From the IMG/VR virus record IMGVR_UViG_3300030106_000562, positions 1-40,368 of that record: 40,368 nt of DNA. One strand, 5' to 3'. The notes beneath the pieces were generated by a model that had not been told where the DNA came from, did no database searches, and was given only the letters and a program-made list of their open reading frames with translations. A program made the position numbers and the translations under genes. Shown here one piece after another: positions 1 to 7,262 of the stretch. How positions within the stretch are numbered: the first letter of the stretch is position 1; each line of letters starts with the position of its first letter. This stretch comes from a virus.

Positions 1-1
1 C

Positions 2-973
2 ACAATTGTTAATGAGTTATACGCCTTGTCTGATCCTAACTTCAGGCGTTCAGGAGCGTACTCTAGAAATAGAAATTACATTGCGGGTTTAGGAGATGCA
101 GACTTTACTGATTACTCTAGGCGCATGAATATGCTTGCTAAATCAGAGCAGGAGGAACTTGACACCCTGTTTATGGGTAGGATGGCTGACGCTAATTTAA
201 ATAATGTTGAAGATTTTGATTCTTGGGTAGCAAGCCAAGGTTCTTATGTTGCGGGGAAAAGAAATAAGTTCTTTGAGATGTGGGACAAGCGCATGGATAC
301 TATGCGTGAACAAGAAAAGTACGGCATGGAATTGGAGGATAGAGAGCAGGCACAGTTAGAAAAGGGCGCTAAGAAAAAAGAAGAAGAGCGTTATGACATT
401 CTTGTCCGAGAAGCATCCAGAAAGTTAAGAGGAGTGCAGGACGGAGAAGGATTTACTGACAATGATGGCGCTCAAGTTATGCCGATACCTCCGGGCCTAA
501 CCTTTGCCGCGCAACAGGAAATTTTGAATCGGGGAATGAAGCAAGCAGAAATGATGGGGCTTGACCCGGATGAGTTTGCTAAAAGATTTAATAACCTTAT
601 AGTTAAAGCGCCAACAACTAAACAGGTTCTTGATACGCAGACAGGCAAGATGGTGTTTAGGTCTGACAGGGAGATTGCCAATGAGCCTGATAGATATACC
701 CCTCTCCAGACTGACAGAGGTAAACTATCCACCTCTGCTGAACTTGCCGCCATTATGGCATTAAGCGAATTACCAAACGTAAGTCAGGCTAATGGCATGA
801 AGGCTTTGCAACTCATGGAAGAACTTGGGCCGCTTGGCGCGATGCAACAGAACCCCGCTTTGGCTCCGATCATACAGCAGATCGCCATAAAGATGAAACA
901 GAATCAAGATTGGTTTATGCAGATGTTTGGACAGTCAATGCAATCAGGAAACAGCGAAATAAATTTTGAGTAA
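2..973 (+). CDS. Left-truncated internal/virion protein
   Basis: The frame is open from base 2, so the gene probably begins outside the window (or at the other end of a circular map). The first possible internal start is a TTG at 26. About 320 codons are visible. The protein is charged and mostly helical in character, with a Lys/Glu-rich segment around residues 95-125 and many Met and Gln residues near the C-terminus. I recognise no domain. It lies directly upstream of a 925-aa internal-protein-like gene and overlaps nothing but its start region. Position at the end of the late module and composition suggest a virion-internal (ejection) protein. That role is inferred; only the open frame is seen. 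Confidence 0.75.
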   Translation, partial: TIVNELYALSDPNFRRSGAYSRNRNYIAGLGDADFTDYSRRMNMLAKSEQEELDTLFMGRMADANLNNVEDFDSWVASQGSYVAGKRNKFFEMWDKRMDTMREQEKYGMELEDREQAQLEKGAKKKEEERYDILVREASRKLRGVQDGEGFTDNDGAQVMPIPPGLTFAAQQEILNRGMKQAEMMGLDPDEFAKRFNNLIVKAPTTKQVLDTQTGKMVFRSDREIANEPDRYTPLQTDRGKLSTSAELAAIMALSELPNVSQANGMKALQLMEELGPLGAMQQNPALAPIIQQIAIKMKQNQDWFMQMFGQSMQSGNSEINFE

Positions 974-974
974 C

Positions 975-3749
975 ATGGAAGAAATCGAAGTTACATTTGA
1001 AGGGCGGAAGAGAACTGTAAAGGTTCCTGATAACTTTGACAAGACGAATCCTAATCACCAAGAGCAACTGAAGCAACACTTTTGGAAACAGGATTCTAAA
1101 AATAAATCAGGGCCGCTTGCTGAATTTCTTGACGTAGCGCTTGAAGGTGTTAGGGCGGGAACATTAGACCCTGCCGGTAGTGCATTTAATATTGCCGAAG
1201 AAGAAAGGATAGCAGGGCAGAGAGCGATGAAGGATGCCATGTCTAAATTCAAGGCAGGGCAAATGTCATCTGCCGCCTTTAATGCGCTAACAGGTTCTAT
1301 GAGATGGCTGTTTTCTCCTGCTACTGGATTTGGTAGAGCCTTTGCCGGTGATCCGGTAGAGGCAGGAACAGGTATGGCCCTTGAAGCCGCAGGAGTTGAT
1401 CCTGAGATTGGTGTTCGCGATATCCCCGTAGTAGGCGAGAGCCTTGCTGATTGGGGTGGCGACTACCAGTTAAAACAATTCCTTGGTGACACTTCCGCTT
1501 TAGGCACAGAGATGGTACAGCCGGGGAGCGTTGTTAAACAACTCAGAGATGTGCCTGAACATATACGAAATTATAAAACCGCCAAAGAAGATGCGGCGGC
1601 TAGGGAAACCTATGATGGTTTTGTTGATAATGTAGTAGAAGAAGGCGGAGAAGCCGCAGAAGTTTTACCAGATGCAGATGGGGCTTTCGTACCTCGCGCA
1701 TCCGTACCCCTTACTAGAGATGTTGTTACAAATCCAACATTCTTGCAGAGAGTTAATGCTATTAGGGATGCGGCGGGTAGTGACAAACAGCGTCTTTATA
1801 AAGACGTTGGTGATGTAATGTACGAGGCTATCAGGTCAGGAGAAGTTCCCCTGTCCAGTATCTCAAGGCTCACCAAAGATTTAAATATGGAGCCTGATGA
1901 GTTTGTCAAGGCATGGACAACCTCTATTAGAGAGGCCGGTCAAAGTCTTAACGTATTATCGCAAGCCGCTAAACAGATGTCGCGTGACCCTTCTCTACCA
2001 GATGGGATGAGAAGGCAGTTGGATGAACTGGCACAACAGATAGCCAAAGATAAATCCATTACTATGCCAGAGAAGTTTTTTAATGTTTTGCGTAGCGTGG
2101 AAAACTTCCGCAGAGGTATGATGGTATCGCAGTTAAAAACTGCTGTGCGTAACGCTGGCTCTGCTGTGGGCAGAATTACTATGGCATCGTTTGATGATGC
2201 GGCACAGTCTATTCTTGGCGGCGGAAGCATGAAGGATATGTGGAATTCTATTCGCTCAGATATGAGCGCATTGCCGGGGATCAGAAATAAAGAACTGCTT
2301 GACCAAGTGCTTGAGGGAAACCCCCTTACCAAAGACCAACTGCTTTATACCTCAGTTAACGAGGCAACCTTATTAAATAAAGTTAGCCGCGCTGTTAATA
2401 CCATGAACGTGTTTCAGGAAAGAGCGTTCAGGAAGTATGCGTTCCAAGCGAAGTTGGAAAAGTTGGCTAGGGATTCTGGTGTTAAACTTGAGAATATGAA
2501 TCCCGAAAGGATACCTAATGAGTGGTTGGAAACAGCAACCAAACACGCATTGGATATGACGTTTGCATCCTCTGGTGGCAAGATGGCTAGGAAAGCGGTA
2601 AAGATGTATGATGATTTCCCCATCCTGTATACCATCTCTAATCCATTCCCGCGATTTGTATTTGGAAACTCTATTCCGTTCCTGATAGAACATTCCCCTT
2701 ACGGATTGATGAAAGCCTTATCCCCCAATGTCGTTAATGACTTAGCCAAAGGAAATTCTAAAGAGTTTGCCAAGGCGGCATCAAGGGGCTTAATGGGAAG
2801 CACTATGCTTGCATGGGCAATGGACTTGCGTGACAAAGCGGGTGGTGAGAAGTGGTATGAACTTGCTGTAGAGAATGAGGATGGAACTACCACCAACATA
2901 GACACCAGACCTTATGCCCCAATGTCTTTATATTTGTTTATGGCGCAAGTGATTGATGATGCAAAAAATCCAGACAGGCCATCGACCTTAACTCCCGGCG
3001 ACTTCACTGATGTTGCTCTTGGGTTAAACAGGGTTGGTGGAACTGGTCTTATACTCAGCGACATTCTCAGATCAGGTGATGTTAAGAGTGTCGGAGATAT
3101 CATGGCTAAGTTTGGGGGAGATTGGTTAGGTTCATTTACAACTCCAGTTGCACAGGCTAAAGACGTTGCTCAAGCAATCAGTGGCGATACTGTAGTGCGT
3201 GATACTCGCGGAGATACAGTCGCAGAGAAACTTTTAAATCCCACCCTTAGAAATATTCCTTCTATACCGTCTTTGGGTTTGGAAGGAGAAGCAATGCTCC
3301 CACCAAGACGCTCCCCGCTAAGACCGGGAGTTATAGAGCAACAGCCTATTGGCCCATTACCCGGAGGCATAGCCTCTCAGGTTACTGGTGCTAACCTACA
3401 GACAAAGACTCCGGTGCAGAGGGAAGTGGACAGGTTGGCTATCAATTATTCTATCTGGAATCCGCGAACTGGTAACAAAGAAATGGACAGGAGGCAGACC
3501 GCCATCATGGGTGAGTACGCCCCCCAGATTGAAAGTTTCATCATGTCTGATATGTATCAGAATATGGATGATGCAAGGAAGAAGGTTGCGCTTGAGGAAG
3601 TATTAAAGAGATTTAAATCTATGGCCCTTGATAGACTTAAAGGCGCTATGGCTCAAGATGATCCAGAACTTTTGAGGCAGTACATGATAGAACAAAAAAC
3701 CACAAAGAGCCAAGAAGGATTGCTACAACAGATGGGCGTTATACCATGA
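975..3749 (+). CDS. Large internal virion (ejection) protein, candidate
   Basis: A 924-residue protein, the largest in the window. I chose the ATG at 975, just after the preceding stop (TAA 971-973); a TTG at 966 is the alternative, and neither has a strong ribosome binding site. No catalytic motif is recognised. The sequence has Gly/Ala-rich stretches in the first 200 residues, long amphipathic helical stretches (about 240-520), and Pro-rich segments near 760-830. Size, composition and place at the end of the late genes, before the membrane/lysis cluster, match the large internal or ejection proteins of podoviruses, which enter the cell with the DNA. The function is inferred from position. 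The downstream gene overlaps by ATGA, so they are probably translationally coupled. Confidence 0.8.
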   Translation: MEEIEVTFEGRKRTVKVPDNFDKTNPNHQEQLKQHFWKQDSKNKSGPLAEFLDVALEGVRAGTLDPAGSAFNIAEEERIAGQRAMKDAMSKFKAGQMSSAAFNALTGSMRWLFSPATGFGRAFAGDPVEAGTGMALEAAGVDPEIGVRDIPVVGESLADWGGDYQLKQFLGDTSALGTEMVQPGSVVKQLRDVPEHIRNYKTAKEDAAARETYDGFVDNVVEEGGEAAEVLPDADGAFVPRASVPLTRDVVTNPTFLQRVNAIRDAAGSDKQRLYKDVGDVMYEAIRSGEVPLSSISRLTKDLNMEPDEFVKAWTTSIREAGQSLNVLSQAAKQMSRDPSLPDGMRRQLDELAQQIAKDKSITMPEKFFNVLRSVENFRRGMMVSQLKTAVRNAGSAVGRITMASFDDAAQSILGGGSMKDMWNSIRSDMSALPGIRNKELLDQVLEGNPLTKDQLLYTSVNEATLLNKVSRAVNTMNVFQERAFRKYAFQAKLEKLARDSGVKLENMNPERIPNEWLETATKHALDMTFASSGGKMARKAVKMYDDFPILYTISNPFPRFVFGNSIPFLIEHSPYGLMKALSPNVVNDLAKGNSKEFAKAASRGLMGSTMLAWAMDLRDKAGGEKWYELAVENEDGTTTNIDTRPYAPMSLYLFMAQVIDDAKNPDRPSTLTPGDFTDVALGLNRVGGTGLILSDILRSGDVKSVGDIMAKFGGDWLGSFTTPVAQAKDVAQAISGDTVVRDTRGDTVAEKLLNPTLRNIPSIPSLGLEGEAMLPPRRSPLRPGVIEQQPIGPLPGGIASQVTGANLQTKTPVQREVDRLAINYSIWNPRTGNKEMDRRQTAIMGEYAPQIESFIMSDMYQNMDDARKKVALEEVLKRFKSMALDRLKGAMAQDDPELLRQYMIEQKTTKSQEGLLQQMGVIP

Positions 3750-4129
3750 AGAAACTATTACTCGCATTAGCCTTTGCTGTATCTCCTGTTTCAGCAGATA
3801 CCTCATCTCCGCCGCCTGATATGTTTCATCAGACGGTTCCTTTCTCTTTATATTGTGTAAATAGTTTTGAAAGAATGGTTGAGATTATGCACGATGACTT
3901 TAGAGAAGTTCCTCTTCTAATGTCACACATGAGCGAGATCAGCACTATAGTTGTTTTTATTAACAAAGATAAAACAACATCTACTTATGTTGGTGCTAAA
4001 GTAGATAAACAAGGCAAAGAAGAAGTGTGTATATTGTGGAGCGGAAAGTCAGAAAAAGGCTTATCGTTTTCGTTAAATCCAAATCCAGTATTTCCAGAGC
4101 CTTTAAAGAATGAAGGAACTGAACTGTAA
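3746..4129 (+). CDS. Secreted/periplasmic protein with Sec signal peptide
   Basis: 127 aa, start overlapping the previous stop (ATGA at 3746). The N-terminus is a textbook signal peptide: MKK, hydrophobic LLLALAFAV, then a likely cleavage after PVSA near residue 17. The mature part has two Cys residues (C37, C93) that could form a disulfide in the periplasm. It contains no known domain that I recognise. It is the first gene of a run of small exported or membrane proteins (3746-6362), so a role in lysis or in modifying the host envelope is possible but unproven. Confidence 0.75.
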   Translation: MKKLLLALAFAVSPVSADTSSPPPDMFHQTVPFSLYCVNSFERMVEIMHDDFREVPLLMSHMSEISTIVVFINKDKTTSTYVGAKVDKQGKEEVCILWSGKSEKGLSFSLNPNPVFPEPLKNEGTEL

Positions 4130-4341
4130 TGGAGCCGTCTATCATGGTGGATGCTCTAATGGGCATCATATTATTCCTTGGCGGATGGTTAGTTAAGAGA
4201 ATATTTTCACAGATAGACAGGTTACACGCTAGAGTTACAGACCTTGCAACTCAGACTGTTAGCCGTGCAGAACTAGATACTCATATAGATAGAATCCTTG
4301 ATAGGATAGATACGCTTGAACAAAGGTTGTTAAATAAATGA
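4129..4341 (+). CDS. Small membrane protein, holin-like, TM plus coiled coil
   Basis: 70 aa, start overlapping the upstream stop (TAATG). One hydrophobic segment lies at about residues 6-22 (MVDALMGIILFLGGWLV), followed by a KR pair and a heptad-like helix to the end (IDRLHARV, LDTHIDRILDRIDTLEQRLL). One N-terminal transmembrane helix with a cytoplasmic or periplasmic coiled coil is seen in some phage holins, spanins and superinfection-exclusion proteins. It sits in a tandem set of three proteins with the same plan (with 4338-4625 and 4618-5046). The name holin is inferred from size and topology only. Confidence 0.7.
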   Translation: MEPSIMVDALMGIILFLGGWLVKRIFSQIDRLHARVTDLATQTVSRAELDTHIDRILDRIDTLEQRLLNK

Positions 4342-4625
4342 ACATTGATGCAAAGTTTTTTGGAATAATTATTTTTGTTATTGCACAGACAGGCGGCGCT
4401 ATTTGGTGGGCAAGCAGTCTTTCTTCAGAAGTAAACAGGCTTTCTGCATTAGTTGACAAATCAGATCAAATGGTGTCCGGTCTTGACTTGCTTAATTTTA
4501 AAGTAGAAGAAGTTTGGAAGGCTATTGACAAACTTGAAAAAGTAGACACGGATATTATGATTCAGCATGAGGCAATATTTGAGGCTCTTGCTGAAGACAG
4601 TTCTAGAAACAATCCTTATGAGTGA
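4338..4625 (+). CDS. Small membrane protein with coiled coil
   Basis: 95 aa, ATGA overlap with the previous gene. Residues 7-28 (FFGIIIFVIAQTGGAIWWASSL) form one transmembrane helix, followed by an amphipathic coiled-coil-like segment from about residue 29 to 85 (LSSEVNRLSALVDKSD, VEEVWKAIDKLEKV). It has the same one-TM-then-coil design as its neighbours on both sides. An i-spanin- or holin-like role in lysis is possible. No family was recognised. Confidence 0.7.
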   Translation: MNIDAKFFGIIIFVIAQTGGAIWWASSLSSEVNRLSALVDKSDQMVSGLDLLNFKVEEVWKAIDKLEKVDTDIMIQHEAIFEALAEDSSRNNPYE

Positions 4626-5046
4626 CTTAGAGGTATCCGATAAAACTAGCGTAGGGTTACCGCTAAGAAATCTTATAGGCCTTGCTAGTGCTGTGGCTAT
4701 AGGTACATGGGCTTGGTTTGGTCTACAGGAAAGACTTAATGTCCTTGAGACTAACCAGATTTTAATGCAGAAGTCAGTAGAACAGAACGAAAATTTTCGT
4801 ATAAAGTGGCCTCGGGGGGAGTTAGGGGCGCTACCAGCGGATGCTGAACAGTTCATGTTGCTTGAGCATCTGGCTTCTGAGTTTGACAAGTTACAAGGTA
4901 TTATAGAAACAGGTAAGGCTCCATACGATCAGCAACAGGCTCTTACATTAGACTTTTTTAAGCAACGTATCGAGAACCTTGAACGTCATGTTGAAGTGTT
5001 AAAGGATAAGACTTCTGAAATGAAAGCAAACAATGGAGTACATTAA
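4618..5046 (+). CDS. Membrane-anchored coiled-coil protein
   Basis: 142 aa from the ATG at 4618, which overlaps the upstream stop by 8 bases. A longer frame opens at 4567, but that start would lie deep inside the previous gene. A transmembrane helix at about residues 17-34 (RNLIGLASAVAIGTWAWF) is followed by LQERLNVLE and a C-terminal helix (about 105-135, IENLERHVEVLKDKTSEM) typical of coiled coils. It is the third in a row with this plan. The topology suits an i-spanin or an accessory membrane protein; this is inference. Confidence 0.7.
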   Translation: MSDLEVSDKTSVGLPLRNLIGLASAVAIGTWAWFGLQERLNVLETNQILMQKSVEQNENFRIKWPRGELGALPADAEQFMLLEHLASEFDKLQGIIETGKAPYDQQQALTLDFFKQRIENLERHVEVLKDKTSEMKANNGVH

Positions 5047-5294
5047 TGCAACTAAGTATGATTGTTCTTGTGCTTTATTTGAACAGTTCTGTCATTGAGT
5101 TCATGGGCCACCACGAAACAGGTAGCGGATGGGAGCGCATGGGAATGGCGGGATGTTTGCAGATGAAGCGAACATTAAAAAGAAATGGTTGGAAGGACAA
5201 CCTTGACGGCACTACTAGGTACGCTTGTGAAAAGCGTAAAGTAGAACTTAGAACTAACTGGGAAGGAAACGAGGTAGTAGCATCAATAAAATGA
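5046..5294 (+). CDS. Small exported protein, unknown function
   Basis: 82 aa, TAATG overlap with the upstream stop. A short hydrophobic N-terminus (MQLSMIVLVLYLNSSVI) could be a signal sequence or anchor. The rest is basic and polar with two Cys (C37, C60), which could pair in the periplasm. There is no known family that I can name. Translation coupling on both sides places it firmly in the same operon as the membrane proteins around it. Confidence 0.65.
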   Translation: MQLSMIVLVLYLNSSVIEFMGHHETGSGWERMGMAGCLQMKRTLKRNGWKDNLDGTTRYACEKRKVELRTNWEGNEVVASIK

Positions 5295-5470
5295 AACACT
5301 TAAAGGAACAGAATGAAACGTATATGCAACACTTACGAAAAGCAATGTACTTTGCTGGCTGTCTGTTGGTTGGGAGCCTGTGCGCTGTCGCTCACGCTCT
5401 TGTTCCATGCGTTTTAACTAAGACAACTACTAATTTAATTAACCACATTCAATCCAGATTGGGAGGATAA
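5291..5470 (+). CDS. DUF6356-like small membrane protein
   Basis: 59 aa, ATG at 5291 overlapping the previous stop (ATGA). The pattern ETYMQHLRKAMYFAGCLLVG, then a second hydrophobic part ending in AHALVPCVL and a Thr/Asn-rich tail (TKTTTNLINHI), matches from memory the small DUF6356 family (ETY..H...A, ...HA..P). That family occurs in Proteobacteria and some phages and has no known function. One membrane helix or re-entrant segment is likely at 17-43. It lies between a small exported protein and the HesB-type gene. The family match is from pattern memory. Confidence 0.7.
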   Translation: MKHLKEQNETYMQHLRKAMYFAGCLLVGSLCAVAHALVPCVLTKTTTNLINHIQSRLGG

Positions 5471-5479
5471 TGAACGACA

Positions 5480-5791
5480 TTGGTAATAACTCAGAAAGCA
5501 CAGAATCAACTAAACCACTTGCTAGAGGATGGAGAGGTTTTAGAGATAGGTTTAAGAGGTGGTGGATGCAATGGCCTTATTGTGACTTTAGAGAAAGCGA
5601 TCTCGACAGGTATCACCGAACTGAGAATTGGCGACAATACCAGATTCGCAGATCAGATGTCGCAGACATACTTACAAGGCGGTAGCCTTGATTACGAGGA
5701 TACAGGATTTTCTAAAACGTTTGTGGTCAACCCAAGTGAAGGTACAGCAAGATGCGGATGTGGTAATAGCATCGCTCTTCCAAAAGTGTAA
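5480..5791 (+). CDS. HesB/IscA-type (A-type) iron-sulfur carrier
   Basis: 103 aa. The A-type carrier signature is complete: an N-terminal VITQKA helix, GLRGGGCNGL (C30), DYEDTGFSKTFVVNP, and a C-terminal CGCG (C92 and C94). These three Cys ligate iron or a 2Fe-2S cluster in IscA/ErpA/SufA, which pass clusters to apo-proteins in the cytoplasm. The length is normal for the family. The only start in frame that fits is TTG at 5480, since a TGA stop lies at 5471-5473. GGAGG at 5462-5466 is upstream with a long 13-base spacer. A competing +1-frame ATG at 5470 overlaps it. Such genes are known as auxiliary metabolic genes in marine phages. Here it is embedded among membrane-protein genes of the late module. 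Confidence 0.88.
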   Translation: MVITQKAQNQLNHLLEDGEVLEIGLRGGGCNGLIVTLEKAISTGITELRIGDNTRFADQMSQTYLQGGSLDYEDTGFSKTFVVNPSEGTARCGCGNSIALPKV

Positions 5792-5818
5792 CAACTTTAA
5801 AGTTTTTAGGAGATAAGG

Positions 5819-5914
5819 ATGAAAGAGAAATGGAAAGCATTACCAAAGAAAACAAAGATGTGGATCATGGTTGGCGTAGCCGTATTTATCGTAGCCTCTG
5901 CTATCTGGGGTTAG
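5819..5914 (+). CDS. 31-aa single-TM mini-protein
   Basis: The ATG at 5819 has the best ribosome binding site in this neighbourhood (AGGAG 5808-5812, 6-base spacer). It encodes a basic N-terminus (MKEKWKALPKKTK) and one transmembrane helix (MWIMVGVAVFIVASAIW), then stops. The 31-residue positive-inside design suits a small holin, antiholin or membrane regulator. The lipoprotein gene starting at 5830 lies in another frame over 85 of its bases. A mini-membrane gene overlapped by a lipoprotein gene recalls Rz/Rz1 spanin pairs, but the periplasmic part here is far too short for Rz. Confidence 0.6.
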   Translation: MKEKWKALPKKTKMWIMVGVAVFIVASAIWG

Positions 5915-6270
5915 CCCTAGGAGTTATTGGATGCACGACAATAAAGAAAGCCGGAGTTACAGCGACAGCGGCGGCGGCAGGTGCGACTGCGGGGACTGTA
6001 TTGAGTGGGGGTGCGATTGCGCCGATAGCGGGAGCCATGACAAGTGCCTTTGTGGCAGATGTGGTGACAGAAGTGACGGATACGTCCCCTACTACTATGG
6101 GGGGTAGTTGCGCTCCTGATAACTTCTGGAGTTTACTCGGCTCTATGACAGAGATGGGAGGATGGTTACTTATTTTGGTGGTTGTAATTCCCATGGTGTT
6201 GGGATGGTTTTTACCCGGGCCTGTAAAAATGAAGGGGAGGGACAAGCATCCTAACCAGTTTATAAGGTGA
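5830..6270 (+). CDS. Glycine-zipper lipoprotein with C-terminal TM helix
   Basis: 146 aa. A lipoprotein signal is visible: charged N-region, hydrophobic LCYLGLALGV, lipobox VIGC with the lipidated Cys at residue 35. After it come Ala/Gly-rich segments (TATAAAAGATAGTVLSGGAI and PIAGAMTSAFVADVV) like glycine-zipper membrane proteins, then a hydrophobic helix (GWLLILVVVIPMVLGWF, about 110-126) and a basic tail. ATG 5830 is inside the 31-aa gene 5819-5914, in a different frame; GTG 5860 is an alternative. It could be an o-spanin-like or envelope-altering protein. The role is inferred. Confidence 0.7.
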   Translation: MESITKENKDVDHGWRSRIYRSLCYLGLALGVIGCTTIKKAGVTATAAAAGATAGTVLSGGAIAPIAGAMTSAFVADVVTEVTDTSPTTMGGSCAPDNFWSLLGSMTEMGGWLLILVVVIPMVLGWFLPGPVKMKGRDKHPNQFIR

Positions 6271-6362
6271 GCGACTTTGCCAAGGATTGCATACGATCAA
6301 TCGCCGGGGTAATATTATATATAATTTTTGTAGCAACAATATTTATTTTAACTTATGTCTAA
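6267..6362 (+). CDS. 31-aa membrane mini-protein, GTG start
   Basis: A GTG at 6267 overlaps the preceding TGA stop (GTGA). It opens a 31-codon frame ending at TAA 6360-6362, inside the start of the next gene (ATG 6355). The product has a short polar N-terminus (SDFAKDCIRSI) and one hydrophobic helix (AGVILYIIFVATIFILTYV). There is no strong ribosome binding site, so coupling to the upstream gene would be needed. It fills the only gap between two genes, which supports it. It could still be chance. Confidence 0.45.
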   Translation: MSDFAKDCIRSIAGVILYIIFVATIFILTYV

Positions 6363-6663
6363 CAAACCTTTAGTTATAGTAGAGTGGCGTGACATCATAG
6401 CAACATCAGGGTGGGAGCAGGAGATTTCTTGCCCCACCCTTTTTACTGTTGGGTGGCTCGTTAGTCAGGACGATGATACAATCGTGATCGCAAACACTAA
6501 AGACCCTGATGATTTTACTGGAGAATCTAAGTCTGATCCTCCGGTGTATTATGGGCTTCATGCTTTTCCTTCTGGCGCTGTTGTTCGCGTTCATCCATTC
6601 GATCCCGCGCATACTTATACAGAGAAATCCCCTCCTTCCTCTCAAATATCTGCGCCCAATTAA
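6355..6663 (+). CDS. Conserved small phage protein (GWL/VVRV type), unknown
   Basis: 102 aa. The pattern VEWRDIIATSGW, CPTLFTVGWLVSQDDDTIVIA, YYGLHAFPSGAVVRV is familiar from small proteins of many podoviruses and siphoviruses, where it forms a compact beta-rich fold without known function. The conserved part ends near residue 80. The tail after that overlaps, on the opposite strand, the last minus gene (6527-6778). It is the last plus gene before the convergent minus module. No start-proximal ribosome binding site is seen; it overlaps the mini-gene 6267-6362 by 8 bases, suggesting coupling. Confidence 0.7.
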   Translation: MSNKPLVIVEWRDIIATSGWEQEISCPTLFTVGWLVSQDDDTIVIANTKDPDDFTGESKSDPPVYYGLHAFPSGAVVRVHPFDPAHTYTEKSPPSSQISAPN

Positions 6664-6778
6664 GAACCTCACCACGCACATTTAAGGTCTTGTGTTGGTT
6701 TAGCCAACAGTACCTAGCAAAGTGTAGCCTCCTCTGGTAAGCCCATTCTTCTTCTTGCTCCTTAAATGTTTTTGTCAA
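6527..6778 (-). CDS. Small charged protein, end of early operon
   Basis: 83 aa from a TTG at 6778; no ATG lies in frame early enough. The first 60 residues (EEEWAYQRRLHFARYCWLN, LNWAQIFERKEGISLYKYAR) look like genuine helical protein. The last 20 are low-complexity Gln/Lys/Glu. It overlaps the upstream minus gene by 17 bases and the convergent plus gene by 137 bases. No family was recognised. The weak ribosome binding site (GAGA) and TTG start reduce confidence. Confidence 0.55.
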   Translation of the reverse strand: MTKTFKEQEEEWAYQRRLHFARYCWLNQHKTLNVRGEVLNWAQIFERKEGISLYKYARDRMDEREQQRQKEKHEAHNTPEDQT

Positions 6779-7262
6779 GTTGGTCTATTCTCATGTTGTA
6801 CATATCAACCAAAGTTATAAATCCATTTGAGTTATCTTTATCCCCCTTGGACATTGGTTTAGCCTTGCGCCAATACTTGTCTGCATCCATGTACCCACAT
6901 AACCAAATGTTTTTTAAGCCGTAGTAAGAGCCTTTGCGCTTCCTGTCAAACTCCATACTTATGAAAGCATACACATCAGGATGCTGATGCTTGCTAGTCT
7001 TTGCTACGGATACCTCGTATAACGCTCTGGGAGCAACTGTGCGGCGTTTAGTTTTAACCTCTATACGCTTACCCTTGTGGATAATATCGTACTCTCTGTG
7101 GTCTTGTACGCCTGCTGACAAATGATTGGCTAGGGCAATCTCACCTAATCTTCCGGCAAGATTACCCGCGCCTTTTGTGATGGAATTCTTAATTCCGCCA
7201 AGATCATTTGCCCACTGCAATGCTTGGTCTATCATTTTCTGATTGAACTTTATTGATTGCAT
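6762..7262 (-). CDS. PD-(D/E)XK superfamily nuclease
   Basis: 166 aa. Residues 34-75 carry the catalytic core of the PD-(D/E)XK fold: helix NLAGRLGEIALANHL with E41, then YDII with D59, a turn HKGKR, and IEVKTK with E68 and K70. This order (E...D...ExK) is that of Mg-dependent DNA endonucleases and exonucleases. The C-terminal part (VYAFISMEFD, LKNIWLCGYMD) continues as beta strands. The likely substrate is DNA, but whether host, phage or recombination intermediate is unknown. Ribosome binding site AGGAA lies about 10 bases upstream of ATG 7262. The start overlaps the end of the upstream GIY-YIG-type gene by 59 bases. Confidence 0.75.
   Translation of the reverse strand: MQSIKFNQKMIDQALQWANDLGGIKNSITKGAGNLAGRLGEIALANHLSAGVQDHREYDIIHKGKRIEVKTKRRTVAPRALYEVSVAKTSKHQHPDVYAFISMEFDRKRKGSYYGLKNIWLCGYMDADKYWRKAKPMSKGDKDNSNGFITLVDMYNMRIDQLDKNI

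Noticed and set aside
5470-5685. 71-aa plus frame overlapping HesB
   Set aside because: Product (Arg/Trp-rich) looks like a shadow of the HesB frame, which has clear family residues. It is retained only as a finding about initiation.
6693-6709. Hairpin TGTTGG-TTTAG-CCAACA at the convergence of arms
   Set aside because: Inside a minus gene and without a T tract on either side, so not a convincing terminator.
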